DNA of 64,000 nucleotides from DYJK01 sp040755055 (GTDB lineage Bacteria; Bacteroidota; Ignavibacteria; Ignavibacteriales; Melioribacteraceae), in the NCBI GenBank assembly GCA_040755055.1, contig JBFMBS010000008.1, forward strand, positions 96,975-160,974, read 5' to 3'. Position 1 is the first letter of the stretch. Every line of letters starts with the position of its first letter. Below the pieces are notes generated by a model that was not told the origin of the DNA, did not search any database, and saw only the letters and a list, made by a program, of their open reading frames with translations. A program made the translations under genes and the position numbers. This document shows, one piece after another, positions 18,081 to 26,758 of this stretch.

Positions 18081-19037
18081 TTATTCTTCAATTATCTCGA
18101 TATCACTTGTATCGGGTATTTTAATTATGTAAGTCTTTCTCGATTTATTCGGTAGGGTATTATTTCTAAGCCACGGGTTGAAAATTTTGAGGAATTTGTA
18201 GTTTATCCCGTTTTCTTTTGCAAAAGCAGCAAGGTCTTTTATCCCTTTCTTTACAACAATTTCCTTGGTATCAATTTTCTTGTATAACTCATCTTCTTTG
18301 AGTTCAAAACCGTAATACTTCGGATTTTTGAAAATTTCTTTCATTGCAAGCAAGCGGAAAACAAAACGGTTCGTTTCTTCAACGAGATAAAGGTTGTAAT
18401 AATTTAACGTTTTTTGCTTATCAATCTGTTTATCGATGCCGTTCATTCCAAAATTGTAAGATGCTGCTGCCATAGTCCAGCTGCCGTAATTATTGTAGGC
18501 ATCCTTCAAATATTTACAAGCAGCTAATGTTGATTTCTCTAAATTATATCTTTCATCAATTTCTTTTGTGATTTCCAGTCCATATTTTTTTGCAGCCGGT
18601 TCCATAAACTGCCAAAAGCCGGCAGCACCGGCCGGTGAAACAGCATTCGATAAACCGCTTTCGATAACGGCTAAGTATTTGAAGTCATTTGGTATTCCAT
18701 TTCTTTCTAATATCGGCTCAATAATAGGCAGCCATCTATTGGCTCGTTTCAAATATAAGATTGTTGCTGATTCCCAGTGTGCATTAACAAGTAATTCTCT
18801 TTCCATCCTTTCATAAACATCAAAATCCAACAACGGGACTTTTTCTCCGCAGAATTCTAATTCTTCCGGTACCTCTGGTGTAAAAATTTTGTACTCGGGC
18901 GGTTCCGTCTTTACTATAACTTGTTGAATGTGTTCCCTTTCCTTAAATGCAAGGTAACTCATGATAATAGAAAGCGTACACAGAATTAACATAAAGCTTA
19001 TTCCAGATATCAGTAATATTTTTTTCTTCTTATCCAT
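18081..19037 (-). CDS. Membrane-anchored lytic transglycosylase (SLT, MltD-like)
   Basis: Cleaves peptidoglycan glycan strands. 318 residues: short basic N-terminus, one membrane segment (about 6-29), then an SLT domain with catalytic Glu in LAVIESGLSNAVSPAGAAGFWQ split over VIESG and GAAGFWQFM, followed by ERYNLEKSTLAACKYLKD and MAAASYNFGMNGI. A C-terminal stretch (about 255-318) resembles a degenerate LysM-like module (LAAFAKENGINYKFLKIFNP). It sits alone between citrate synthase and pyrG. Confidence 0.9.
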   Translation of the reverse strand: MDKKKKILLISGISFMLILCTLSIIMSYLAFKEREHIQQVIVKTEPPEYKIFTPEVPEELEFCGEKVPLLDFDVYERMERELLVNAHWESATILYLKRANRWLPIIEPILERNGIPNDFKYLAVIESGLSNAVSPAGAAGFWQFMEPAAKKYGLEITKEIDERYNLEKSTLAACKYLKDAYNNYGSWTMAAASYNFGMNGIDKQIDKQKTLNYYNLYLVEETNRFVFRLLAMKEIFKNPKYYGFELKEDELYKKIDTKEIVVKKGIKDLAAFAKENGINYKFLKIFNPWLRNNTLPNKSRKTYIIKIPDTSDIEIIEE

Positions 19038-19069
19038 GAATTATAATTTTTTGCACAAGAAGATAATAA

Positions 19070-19095
19070 AAAGGCGAATCATAAGATTCGCCTTT
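19070..19095 (-). terminator. Rho-independent terminator after citrate synthase
   Basis: A perfect 11-bp stem (AAAGGCGAATC / GATTCGCCTTT) with a 4-base loop lies 24 bases past the gltA stop. On the minus strand the stem is followed by TTTTTATTATCTT. Its arms resemble the palindromes at 31.9-34.6 kb, but it lacks the GTAG head. Confidence 0.85.
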
Positions 19096-19119
19096 GCTTA
19101 ATTTATTATTCATAATATT

Positions 19120-20433
19120 TTAATCTGTTTTCTTACCGGCTGCCGCATCTTCCAGCATTTTGGTAGTAAGAGATTTTGGTCTTTCTATTGGATAACCAAG
19201 TGCCCTTGCCCATATTATGTTAGAGCTAACACCGAGTGCACGACCAATACCAAACAACACCGTGTAGAATTCATATTCTTTTACGTCGTAGTACCATTGG
19301 ATAACACCGGACTGGGCATCAACATTCGGCCACGGATTTTTAGCTTTACCCCTTGCCAATAAAATATCGGGTACAACTTTAAAAAGTAAATCAACATACT
19401 TAAAGAGAGGATCATTCGGCAAGTGTTTTAAGCAAAATTCTCTCTGAGCCATATAACGGGGATCGGTTTTACGAAGTACTGCATGACCAAAACCGGGTAT
19501 TACTTTTCCGCTATCTAATGTATCATTAACAAATTTTTTCATTTCATCTTCGGTTGGAATTTTACCGCCCATTGTATCCATAACACCGTGCAGCCATCTT
19601 AATACTTCTTCGTTTGCAAGTCCATGTAATGGACCGGCCAAACCGTTCAGCATTGCACTTGTTGCATAATAAATATCCGAAAGTGCGCTTGCAACTAAAT
19701 GTCCGGTATGTGCGCTAACATTTCCGCTTTCATGATCGCTGTGAAGGATAAAATATAATCTGGCAACATCATCATAAGGTTTTTTAATGCCCATCATGTG
19801 AGCGAAGTTACCGCCAAAATCAAGATGGGGATCACCGGGTATGACATTACCGTTACGGTATTTTAATCTGTAAATAAATGCAGCAATTTCAGGAAGTTTA
19901 GCAAGAAGGTTCATTGCATCTTCATAATAAGCTCCCCAATACTCGGTCTTCTTAATACCTTTATGGTATTCCTTAGCAAAGACAGAATCTTTTTGCATTG
20001 TCATAATTGCAGTTGAAAACATTGTCATCGGGTGGGAATCAATCGGCATTGCACGAATAACATCAAAAACATATTTAGGAACATCTTTGCGTGCATTGAA
20101 CTCTTTGTGAACTTCTTCAACTTCTTGTTTAGTAGGCATTTCACCGGTTAACAAGAAATAGAAAAATCCTTCCACAAACGGCATTTCATACTGCGGTTCT
20201 TTGGGTAACTTTTCAAGTACTTCGGGAATGGTAAGCCCACGGAACCTGATACCTTCATAAGGATCTAAGTAAGATATATCAGTAACTAAACTTTTAATAT
20301 CGCGCATACCACCGATAATCTGTCCAATCGTAACATCGTCAACTTTAACGTTTCCGAATTCTTTCAGAAGTTTTTCGGTTCTAGGTCTTTCGGTGAGAAT
20401 TCGTTCTTGAAGTTTTTGCTTCAATCCGGACAT
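19120..20433 (-). CDS. gltA: Citrate synthase (eukaryote-like type)
   Basis: Condenses acetyl-CoA and oxaloacetate to enter the TCA cycle. 437 residues with an N-terminal extension and motifs of the eukaryotic/mitochondrial-like subfamily: GLTIPEVLEKLPK, SDHESGNVSAHTGHLVASAL (substrate His), GPLHGLANEEVLRWL (active-site His), GFGHAVLRKTDPRY, and the C-terminal VLFGIGRALGVSSNIIWARA. GGAGGG three bases before ATG 20433 gives a strong start. It is a stand-alone unit ending at the hairpin at 19070-19095. The subfamily call is from recognition of motifs, not from a tree. Confidence 0.95.
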   Translation of the reverse strand: MSGLKQKLQERILTERPRTEKLLKEFGNVKVDDVTIGQIIGGMRDIKSLVTDISYLDPYEGIRFRGLTIPEVLEKLPKEPQYEMPFVEGFFYFLLTGEMPTKQEVEEVHKEFNARKDVPKYVFDVIRAMPIDSHPMTMFSTAIMTMQKDSVFAKEYHKGIKKTEYWGAYYEDAMNLLAKLPEIAAFIYRLKYRNGNVIPGDPHLDFGGNFAHMMGIKKPYDDVARLYFILHSDHESGNVSAHTGHLVASALSDIYYATSAMLNGLAGPLHGLANEEVLRWLHGVMDTMGGKIPTEDEMKKFVNDTLDSGKVIPGFGHAVLRKTDPRYMAQREFCLKHLPNDPLFKYVDLLFKVVPDILLARGKAKNPWPNVDAQSGVIQWYYDVKEYEFYTVLFGIGRALGVSSNIIWARALGYPIERPKSLTTKMLEDAAAGKKTD

Positions 20434-20508
20434 AATCCCTCCAGCTTTTTATTTGAGTAATTCGTTAATGAATATATAGTATATGGTAGATGTCCGCACA
20501 TAAAAATT

Positions 20509-21804
20509 TTAACGACTAATTTTATTAATTACACTTTGTGCTGAAATTTTACCGCTTAACACAGCACTTTCTATTGTTGATGGCAGTTCGGTATTAGTCC
20601 AATCGCCGGCAACAAATAAATTTTCAAAATTGAAGTTGATCTTTTTTCTTTCGTAAGATGATTTGATATCAGGGATAAAAGTTGCATGTCTCTCTTTTAA
20701 TATCATTGAATCAGCAATAAAATTCGATTTGAATATAGGGAAAAATATTTCTAAATCCGAATATATCTCCTTTAGTATTTTGGTATTATCCATGTCATTG
20801 TAACTATCAGCGTTACTTATTGTTATTGAGATATGCTGTCTGTGATTAAATACCCAGTGAATCTTAGAATCGATTAAACCATAAAATTTTTCGGTAAATG
20901 GATTTTCTTTTAGCCAAAGGTGAACATTCAAAATTGTAGAGTAATTAAAGCTTGGAATCATTGAACTTATAGATTGGTCATCTAATATTCTTTCAAGAGA
21001 ATTTGACGGAATAGCTGAAATTACGTAATCAAAATCTTCATATACTGATTTATTTGTGATAACTTTTACAACACGATTATTTGCTAACTCAAATCGAATT
21101 AATTTTTCCGAACAACTAATTTGTCCGCTTTTGTCTTCTATGTACTGTGCGGATGGTTTTGTAAATAATTCGCTGAGGCCTACTTTTGGCAAAATAATAC
21201 TTGCATTTGAAGAACCATTAAGAAAAATTTCTTGCAGTATATCCACGAACACTGCTGCCGCAGCTTTTTCAGGCGAGGTATTCAATGCACCAACAACTAA
21301 TATTTCCCAAAAAGATTTTATTGTGTCCTCATCTTGCTTTTTCATTTTCAACCATTCCGTTACGGTAAAATTTTGAATATCTTCAGGAACGCAGCACATT
21401 AGATCAAGAAAGAAATCAATGATTTTCAATCTTGCCTTTAACGGAATGGCTTTATAATTCAGCATTGCCCAAAGTAAATTTAAAGGATAGAATCTACGCG
21501 GAGCGTTTAATTTAAATATCTCTCCACTTTTTTTTACAAAACAAATATTAAGTGAATCCTGAACATCGAGTAAGTGATCTGCTCCTATTATATTTAAAAA
21601 ATCCAGGGTATTTGTATAGCATCCCATAAGAATATGCTGACCGTTATCATAAACATCATTAAATTGATTATTGGTAAGTGAATAAGCACGACCACCGAGT
21701 TTTGGAGACGCTTCGATAAGTTTAACTTTAATGTTTTGTTTTGAAAGGTAAACTGCAGAAGAGAGACCGGCAAATCCACCGCCGATAACAATACATTTTT
21801 TCAT
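20509..21804 (-). CDS. hpnE: Hydroxysqualene dehydroxylase HpnE
   Basis: FAD-dependent amine-oxidase-fold protein that reduces hydroxysqualene to squalene in the HpnCDE route. 431 residues: Rossmann FAD motif CIVIGGGFAGLSSAVYLS at the N-terminus, GGRAYSLTN, and a C-terminal FAD contact LFVAGDWTNTELPSTIESAV. The start is ATG 21804 (an in-frame TTG lies directly upstream), sharing one base with the hpnD stop (TGATG). Third gene of hpnC-hpnD-hpnE. Confidence 0.92.
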   Translation of the reverse strand: MKKCIVIGGGFAGLSSAVYLSKQNIKVKLIEASPKLGGRAYSLTNNQFNDVYDNGQHILMGCYTNTLDFLNIIGADHLLDVQDSLNICFVKKSGEIFKLNAPRRFYPLNLLWAMLNYKAIPLKARLKIIDFFLDLMCCVPEDIQNFTVTEWLKMKKQDEDTIKSFWEILVVGALNTSPEKAAAAVFVDILQEIFLNGSSNASIILPKVGLSELFTKPSAQYIEDKSGQISCSEKLIRFELANNRVVKVITNKSVYEDFDYVISAIPSNSLERILDDQSISSMIPSFNYSTILNVHLWLKENPFTEKFYGLIDSKIHWVFNHRQHISITISNADSYNDMDNTKILKEIYSDLEIFFPIFKSNFIADSMILKERHATFIPDIKSSYERKKINFNFENLFVAGDWTNTELPSTIESAVLSGKISAQSVINKISR

Positions 21805-22643
21805 CAATACACTAAACTATATTTAGCCCAAACGCCAAGTGAGATTGCAGCTTTTTCAAATGTACCCACGCGAATTCTGTTATTGAGTACATTATAATTA
21901 GCAGATTCAATCTTGCGCAACAGCTTTGAATAAATATGCTGCATGGCTCTTGCCGGGAATAAGGAAGGTTTGTCTTCCAGATCTAAATAAGCATTTGCCT
22001 GGTTAAAAAAATGTTTTGCCCGTTCTGCTTCGAACTGCATAAGCGATTTGAAATTTTCGTTATATGTTTTTTTGAGTAATTCTTCTTCCGAATAATTGAA
22101 TTTAATCATATCGTTTTGAGGTAAGTAAATCCTACCTGATTCCGAATCGCTTCCTACATCGCGCAGAATATTTGTAAGCTGCATAGCTAAACCAAGATTA
22201 ACAGCATAATCTTTTGTCGATTTATTTTTATACCCGAAAATTTCTATGCACATTAATCCCACTGTTGAAGCAACGCGGTAGCAGTATTTAGTAAGATCTT
22301 CAAAACTCAAATACCGTTTTTGTTTTAGATCCATCTCCATACCAATAATCAATTCAAAGAACGGATCGAGGGGAATATTGAATTGTTTTATAATGGAAGC
22401 TACTTTATTGAGCAGAGGATATTCTGAATACCCGTTAATTGCTTTCTCTAATTCGATACGCCATTTCCTTAGTTTCTCGTATTTGATATCATCGGGTTCG
22501 GAACCTTCATCAACAATATCATCGGTCTTTCTGCAAAAAGCATAAACTGCATTCATCGCCTCCCTTTTTTGCTGTGGAAGCAAACTAAACGCATAATAAA
22601 AACTGCTCTTGCTGCTCTTTGCTATCTCTTTAGAACTTTCCAT
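21804..22643 (-). CDS. hpnD: Presqualene diphosphate synthase HpnD
   Basis: Trans-isoprenyl diphosphate synthase fold that condenses two farnesyl diphosphates to presqualene diphosphate. 279 residues. Seen: FYYAFSLLPQQKREAMNAVY, first Asp-rich motif RKTDDIVDEG, VASTVGLM, and second Asp-rich motif AMQLTNILRDVGSDSESGR with IYLPQNDM. It shares one base with the hpnC stop (TAATG) and one with hpnE. In the known pathway it acts before HpnC and HpnE. Confidence 0.94.
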   Translation of the reverse strand: MESSKEIAKSSKSSFYYAFSLLPQQKREAMNAVYAFCRKTDDIVDEGSEPDDIKYEKLRKWRIELEKAINGYSEYPLLNKVASIIKQFNIPLDPFFELIIGMEMDLKQKRYLSFEDLTKYCYRVASTVGLMCIEIFGYKNKSTKDYAVNLGLAMQLTNILRDVGSDSESGRIYLPQNDMIKFNYSEEELLKKTYNENFKSLMQFEAERAKHFFNQANAYLDLEDKPSLFPARAMQHIYSKLLRKIESANYNVLNNRIRVGTFEKAAISLGVWAKYSLVY

Positions 22644-23572
22644 TATAAATTAAGTAATGCTTTAAAGAATAATTTTAGTATATCTATTCTGGTCAATGTT
22701 GGTCTTATACTCAAAACATTATAATTAATATAAGATATTTTTTTTAGTATCTCTTCACCGCCAAGGATTGTTATCCTGATCTGGAATCTTAATCGATACG
22801 GCAGTCTTGGCAATAACCTTCTTCCGTTAATGAATAATTGTTTTGTCCGCTCCACCTGGTACTTTAACAGCTGCTGAAAGTTAATACTATTTTCTTTTAG
22901 CTGAAATATATTTTCCGTTACACTAAAGTTTCTTATTTCAGTTGCCGGGATATAAATTCGATTTTTATTTGGATAATCTAGCGATACATCCTGGTAGAAA
23001 TTCGTAAGTTGTAACGCAGTACAGATTGCATCCGAGTAGTCGATAGATTCCTGATCCCTGATATTGTGAAGTTCAAGAACTATTCTTCCCACCGGGTTTG
23101 CGGATCTTTCACAGTAGTGGAGTAGTTCTTCAAATGTTTCGTAACAGTTTTTAACTATATCTTGTCTGAAAGCATCGAGAAGATCGTGAAAATTTTTTGT
23201 AGTAAGATTAAATTGTTTAATTGTATTATATAACGCCGCCCAAAATGGAGATGCAAATTTCTCATTCAACGAATCGGTTAATTGCTGATAATATAATTCC
23301 AAGTTCTGCATTCTTAATTCGCACTCCGAATCGCTATGTGTGAGGCGAGTTGTATTCGCAATCCCTTCATCAACAATATCATCGGCTTGACGGGCAAACT
23401 GATAAATTACAGCAATGTGTTTTCTTAAAGATTTTGAAATGAAAAGAGAAATAACCGGGAAGTTTTCATAGTGGGATTTAGCAAACTCTTCTGCTTCCGA
23501 ATAAGCTTTATCCAGGTCAAAAAATTCCGAGAATTGAAATTGGGTAGTTAATACACAAGGTTTTTGATACAA
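22643..23572 (-). CDS. hpnC: Hydroxysqualene synthase HpnC
   Basis: Paralogue of HpnD that converts presqualene diphosphate to hydroxysqualene. 309 residues with HYENFPVISLFISKSLRKH, Asp-rich motif QFARQADDIVDEG, CERSANPVGRIVLEL and QLTNFYQDVSLDY, the squalene/phytoene synthase signatures. The start appears to be TTG 23572; no ATG is available nearby. This is only 21 bases after the mature end of tRNA-Leu, so the message probably begins inside or before the tRNA transcript. Confidence 0.9.
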   Translation of the reverse strand: MYQKPCVLTTQFQFSEFFDLDKAYSEAEEFAKSHYENFPVISLFISKSLRKHIAVIYQFARQADDIVDEGIANTTRLTHSDSECELRMQNLELYYQQLTDSLNEKFASPFWAALYNTIKQFNLTTKNFHDLLDAFRQDIVKNCYETFEELLHYCERSANPVGRIVLELHNIRDQESIDYSDAICTALQLTNFYQDVSLDYPNKNRIYIPATEIRNFSVTENIFQLKENSINFQQLLKYQVERTKQLFINGRRLLPRLPYRLRFQIRITILGGEEILKKISYINYNVLSIRPTLTRIDILKLFFKALLNL

Positions 23573-23593
23573 AGTTATAATTTACTTATTGAG

Positions 23594-23677
23594 TGCCCGA
23601 AGGGGGACTCGAACCCCCACTGGCTTGCGCCAATTAGCTCCTGAAACTAACGCGTCTACCAATTCCGCCATCCGGGC
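23594..23677 (-). tRNA. tRNA-Leu (anticodon CAG)
   Basis: 84 nt, class II. Acceptor GCCCGGA pairs with TTCGGGC; the anticodon stem TTAGT/GCTAA encloses the 7-base loop TTCAGGA, giving anticodon CAG. The variable arm TGGC-GCAA-GCCA and T arm GGGGG-TTCGAGT-CCCCC are complete. The discriminator is A; CCA is not encoded. It lies between the class A PBP gene and hpnC on the same strand. Confidence 0.97.
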
Positions 23678-23739
23678 GATAAATGTAATAGAAAAATTGA
23701 CGATGCAAAAATAAAGAAGACAAATACGAAAAAAAAGAA

Positions 23740-26028
23740 TTACCTTATCTCACGTGCTTCATGCGATGTATCCTTTATAGAATACCGGTCAAATACTTTT
23801 ATCGATGTATCGCGGAAAGCATCATAGGACGAAGGTATATCCCTGATATTGGAAATATCTTCAAGTACACCGGTTCTGCAATCGGAAGAATACAATCTCG
23901 GGTCGCCTAATTCAAAAATAGATTCTCTGCAATATCTGACCGGAACAACATTGCCGCTTGCCGGCGTTGCAAAATCTTCAACCGGTAATTGCAGTTGATC
24001 ATAAGCATCATGCATAAAGATTGCCCAAATAGGCAATGCTGCCCTCGCACCCTGACCATAATCCCCATTGAATGAAATCCGGTGATCATCAAAACCAACC
24101 CAAACACCCCCGGTCAGTTGCGGAGTAAAACCAATGAACCAGGCATCTGCATATTCTTGGGTTGTACCGGTTTTTCCGGCAGCCGGTCTCTGGAAATTAA
24201 AACGATATCTTGCCGAAGCACCGGTTCCGTTATCAATTGCTGAGCGCATCATATCCGTAACTATATAAGCAGTCTCTTCCGGGATTGCTTCGCTTGCATA
24301 TGTTGTAAATTTGTCAATCAATATCCCGTCTTTATCTTCTATCCTTGTTATCGAAATCGGTTCGTTGTAAATACCTCTGTTAGCAAGAGTAGCAAATGAA
24401 GATGTCATTTCAAGCGGTGTAACTAAAGATGTTCCAAGAGAAATTGACGGGTATAATTCCAGCTTACTTTTTATTCCCATCTTTTCGGCAAACAGTCCAA
24501 TCTTCCAGAGCGGAGCGTAATCTTCTATAATTAACCGACCGGCAATAATATTTACCGAGTGCATCAGCGCATGCCTCAACGTCATAAATCCGCCGGTTGA
24601 TAGATCAAAATTTTGGGGACTCCATCCATTATAATCAAATGGCTGATTCATAATTGGATAAGCCGGGTAGAGTCCGTTATCGATTGCAACAGCATAAACG
24701 ATTGGTTTGAACGCAGAACCGGGCTGCCGCTTGATTTGTGTTATATGATTTAATCCGTACAAAAATTTCTGGTCCCTACCGCCAATCATTGCTTTAATTT
24801 CACCGGTCTTGGAATCAAGTACAACAAAACCTACTTCAACCCTTTTGGAAATATTTTTTACCGAATCGATAAAAAACGGATCATTGCTTAATCTTGAATA
24901 AATTTCTCTTTTTTCTTCCCGGCTTGCAGCACTCTTGTATTCGATGCGATTTTTAATTGCCCTATCGATATTATCCTTAAGAACAGTCTGGTAAGCATTC
25001 CACTTAAAATTACGATCAAATTGTTTTTGGAACTCATCGAGATGAAGTCTAGTCGCATTGTTGGCAATCTTCTGCATTCTGCTATCGAGAGTAGTATAAA
25101 TATTCAACCCATCCTGGTATAGATCGAACCCGTACTTGGAAGATAATTTTTCCATCTGCTTGCGCACATATTCTAAGAAGTGCGGTGCGATAGTTCCCTT
25201 GATCCCTTCTTCGACTCTTTTATAAGATAGTTTAATCGGTCGGGTTTTTAGTTTCTCATATTCTTCTTCACTCAAATATTCGTCATCTACCATATTTTTT
25301 AGAACAACATTGCGCCGCCTAAAAGAGTTTTCATATCTATCGTATGGGTCGTAATAAACCCACGATTTCAATAAAGCAATTAAAACTGCTGCTTCGGAAA
25401 CAGTTATATCCTTAACATCTTTATCGAAGTAAACCCTGGAAGCCATCTGGATACCAAACGCACCGTGACCGAACCAGGATATATTAAAATACATTTCCAA
25501 TATTTCTTGTTTGGTATAAGTTTTTTCAATTTGTACAGCGGTTATCCACTCACGGATTTTTCTAACAATTGTATCAAAGATCGACTCATCGCGGATTTTC
25601 AATTCATACAGATTTTTTGCAAGCTGCTGGGTAATAGTGCTCGCACCTTCGCGACGCATCAAAAAGATATTTTTCAGCATTGCTTTAACAAATCTTTCAA
25701 CATCTACTCCCCAATGATCATAGAATTTTTTGTCCTCTGTTGCAATCAGAGCATTGATAACATGTTTTGGAATACTGTCTATTCTAACCGCTACTCTGTT
25801 CTCTTTGAAAAACTGCCCGATGAGCTCTCCATCGGCACTATAAACATTACTCGCTAACTGGGGACGCGGATTTTCTAATTGATCCAAAGAAGGCAATCCC
25901 TCAAAAACATATTGCATAAAAAGTATAAATACAGCTACAATAACAATGCTGACAAAGAGTAATACGTACCGCAACGATTTTTTCTTAGGCAATTTCTTTT
26001 TAAGAGATGCAGAAAAATTTTTATCCAT
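23740..26028 (-). CDS. mrcA: Class A penicillin-binding protein (PBP1A type)
   Basis: Bifunctional peptidoglycan glycosyltransferase/transpeptidase, 762 residues. Basic N-terminus and one membrane helix (about 20-43); GT51 domain with LIATEDKKFYDHWGVD (catalytic Glu), GASTITQQLAKNLY and WFGHGAFGI; transpeptidase domain with RQPGSAFKPIVYA (Ser-x-x-Lys), ALMHSVNIIAGR (Ser-x-Asn) and PAAGKTGTTQEYADAWF (Lys-Thr-Gly). Its stop lies 62 bases before the tRNA-Leu gene. One base separates it from lpxH upstream, so the M1 peptidase-lpxH-PBP genes form an envelope operon. Confidence 0.95.
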   Translation of the reverse strand: MDKNFSASLKKKLPKKKSLRYVLLFVSIVIVAVFILFMQYVFEGLPSLDQLENPRPQLASNVYSADGELIGQFFKENRVAVRIDSIPKHVINALIATEDKKFYDHWGVDVERFVKAMLKNIFLMRREGASTITQQLAKNLYELKIRDESIFDTIVRKIREWITAVQIEKTYTKQEILEMYFNISWFGHGAFGIQMASRVYFDKDVKDITVSEAAVLIALLKSWVYYDPYDRYENSFRRRNVVLKNMVDDEYLSEEEYEKLKTRPIKLSYKRVEEGIKGTIAPHFLEYVRKQMEKLSSKYGFDLYQDGLNIYTTLDSRMQKIANNATRLHLDEFQKQFDRNFKWNAYQTVLKDNIDRAIKNRIEYKSAASREEKREIYSRLSNDPFFIDSVKNISKRVEVGFVVLDSKTGEIKAMIGGRDQKFLYGLNHITQIKRQPGSAFKPIVYAVAIDNGLYPAYPIMNQPFDYNGWSPQNFDLSTGGFMTLRHALMHSVNIIAGRLIIEDYAPLWKIGLFAEKMGIKSKLELYPSISLGTSLVTPLEMTSSFATLANRGIYNEPISITRIEDKDGILIDKFTTYASEAIPEETAYIVTDMMRSAIDNGTGASARYRFNFQRPAAGKTGTTQEYADAWFIGFTPQLTGGVWVGFDDHRISFNGDYGQGARAALPIWAIFMHDAYDQLQLPVEDFATPASGNVVPVRYCRESIFELGDPRLYSSDCRTGVLEDISNIRDIPSSYDAFRDTSIKVFDRYSIKDTSHEAREIR

Positions 26029-26029
26029 T

Positions 26030-26758
26030 TTATTCCCAGTCTATTATCTCGAAATTATCCGTGAATTTCCCATAGCACGGTCTATCGAGCCATGTTCCTA
26101 AGTTAATGTATATCCCATTATTGTACTTTTCAAATTTTCTTACATGAGAGTGACCAAAAATTACATAATCATAGCCGGAATCAATTTTTAATTTGGCAGT
26201 TTCCAATAATCCATCACCAACACCATAATTTTTGTGTGTGGTATAATCGCGACTTTTTTTACTTGTCGAACTTGCAATTTTAATTCCAAGATCAGGATGA
26301 ATTAGCGAATAAACCTTTTGCAGAAACTTATTCCGTAATATTTTTTTTAGAATTTTATAGCCGGTATCGTTCTTAACCAAACCATCACCGTGACCAATAT
26401 AAAATTTCTTATTATTAATTTCAGTAGATACGGCGTCATGATAAAGTGTAACACCAATTTCTTTTTCAAAAAAATCCCGGTGAAGGAAATCGTGATTCCC
26501 AATAAAATAGCGGATCTTCTTTCCCGATTCCGTGAAATAACTTAATGCTGATATAGTCTTAAAGAAACTTTTTTGAATCACTCTTTTATATTCGAACCAG
26601 TAATCAAACAAATCACCTATTATGTAGAGTTCATCACAATTTTGTTTTGCAAAATCTAAAAATCGAACCAGTTTTTCTTCTTTAACTTTTTCTATCTCTT
26701 TGGATTGCAATCCAAGATGCAAATCGGAAATAAAAAAATAAGTTTTTGTATTAGTCAT
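26030..26758 (-). CDS. lpxH: UDP-2,3-diacylglucosamine diphosphatase LpxH-like
   Basis: Calcineurin-like metallophosphoesterase that removes UMP from UDP-2,3-diacylglucosamine in lipid A synthesis. 242 residues with the metal motifs in order: FISDLHLG, IGDLFDYWFEY, IGNHDFLHRD, IGHGDGLVKND and IFGHSHVRKFE. The W-F-E-Y segment after the GD motif fits LpxH. Its ATG overlaps the M1 peptidase stop (ATGA). A different phosphoesterase specificity cannot be excluded. Confidence 0.85.
   Translation of the reverse strand: MTNTKTYFFISDLHLGLQSKEIEKVKEEKLVRFLDFAKQNCDELYIIGDLFDYWFEYKRVIQKSFFKTISALSYFTESGKKIRYFIGNHDFLHRDFFEKEIGVTLYHDAVSTEINNKKFYIGHGDGLVKNDTGYKILKKILRNKFLQKVYSLIHPDLGIKIASSTSKKSRDYTTHKNYGVGDGLLETAKLKIDSGYDYVIFGHSHVRKFEKYNNGIYINLGTWLDRPCYGKFTDNFEIIDWE

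Noticed and set aside
19070..19095. Hairpin GGCGAATC/GATTCGCC as a further REP unit
   Set aside because: It lacks the GTAG head and the 3-base GCC loop, and has a T-run on the minus strand right after gltA, so an ordinary terminator is the simpler reading.
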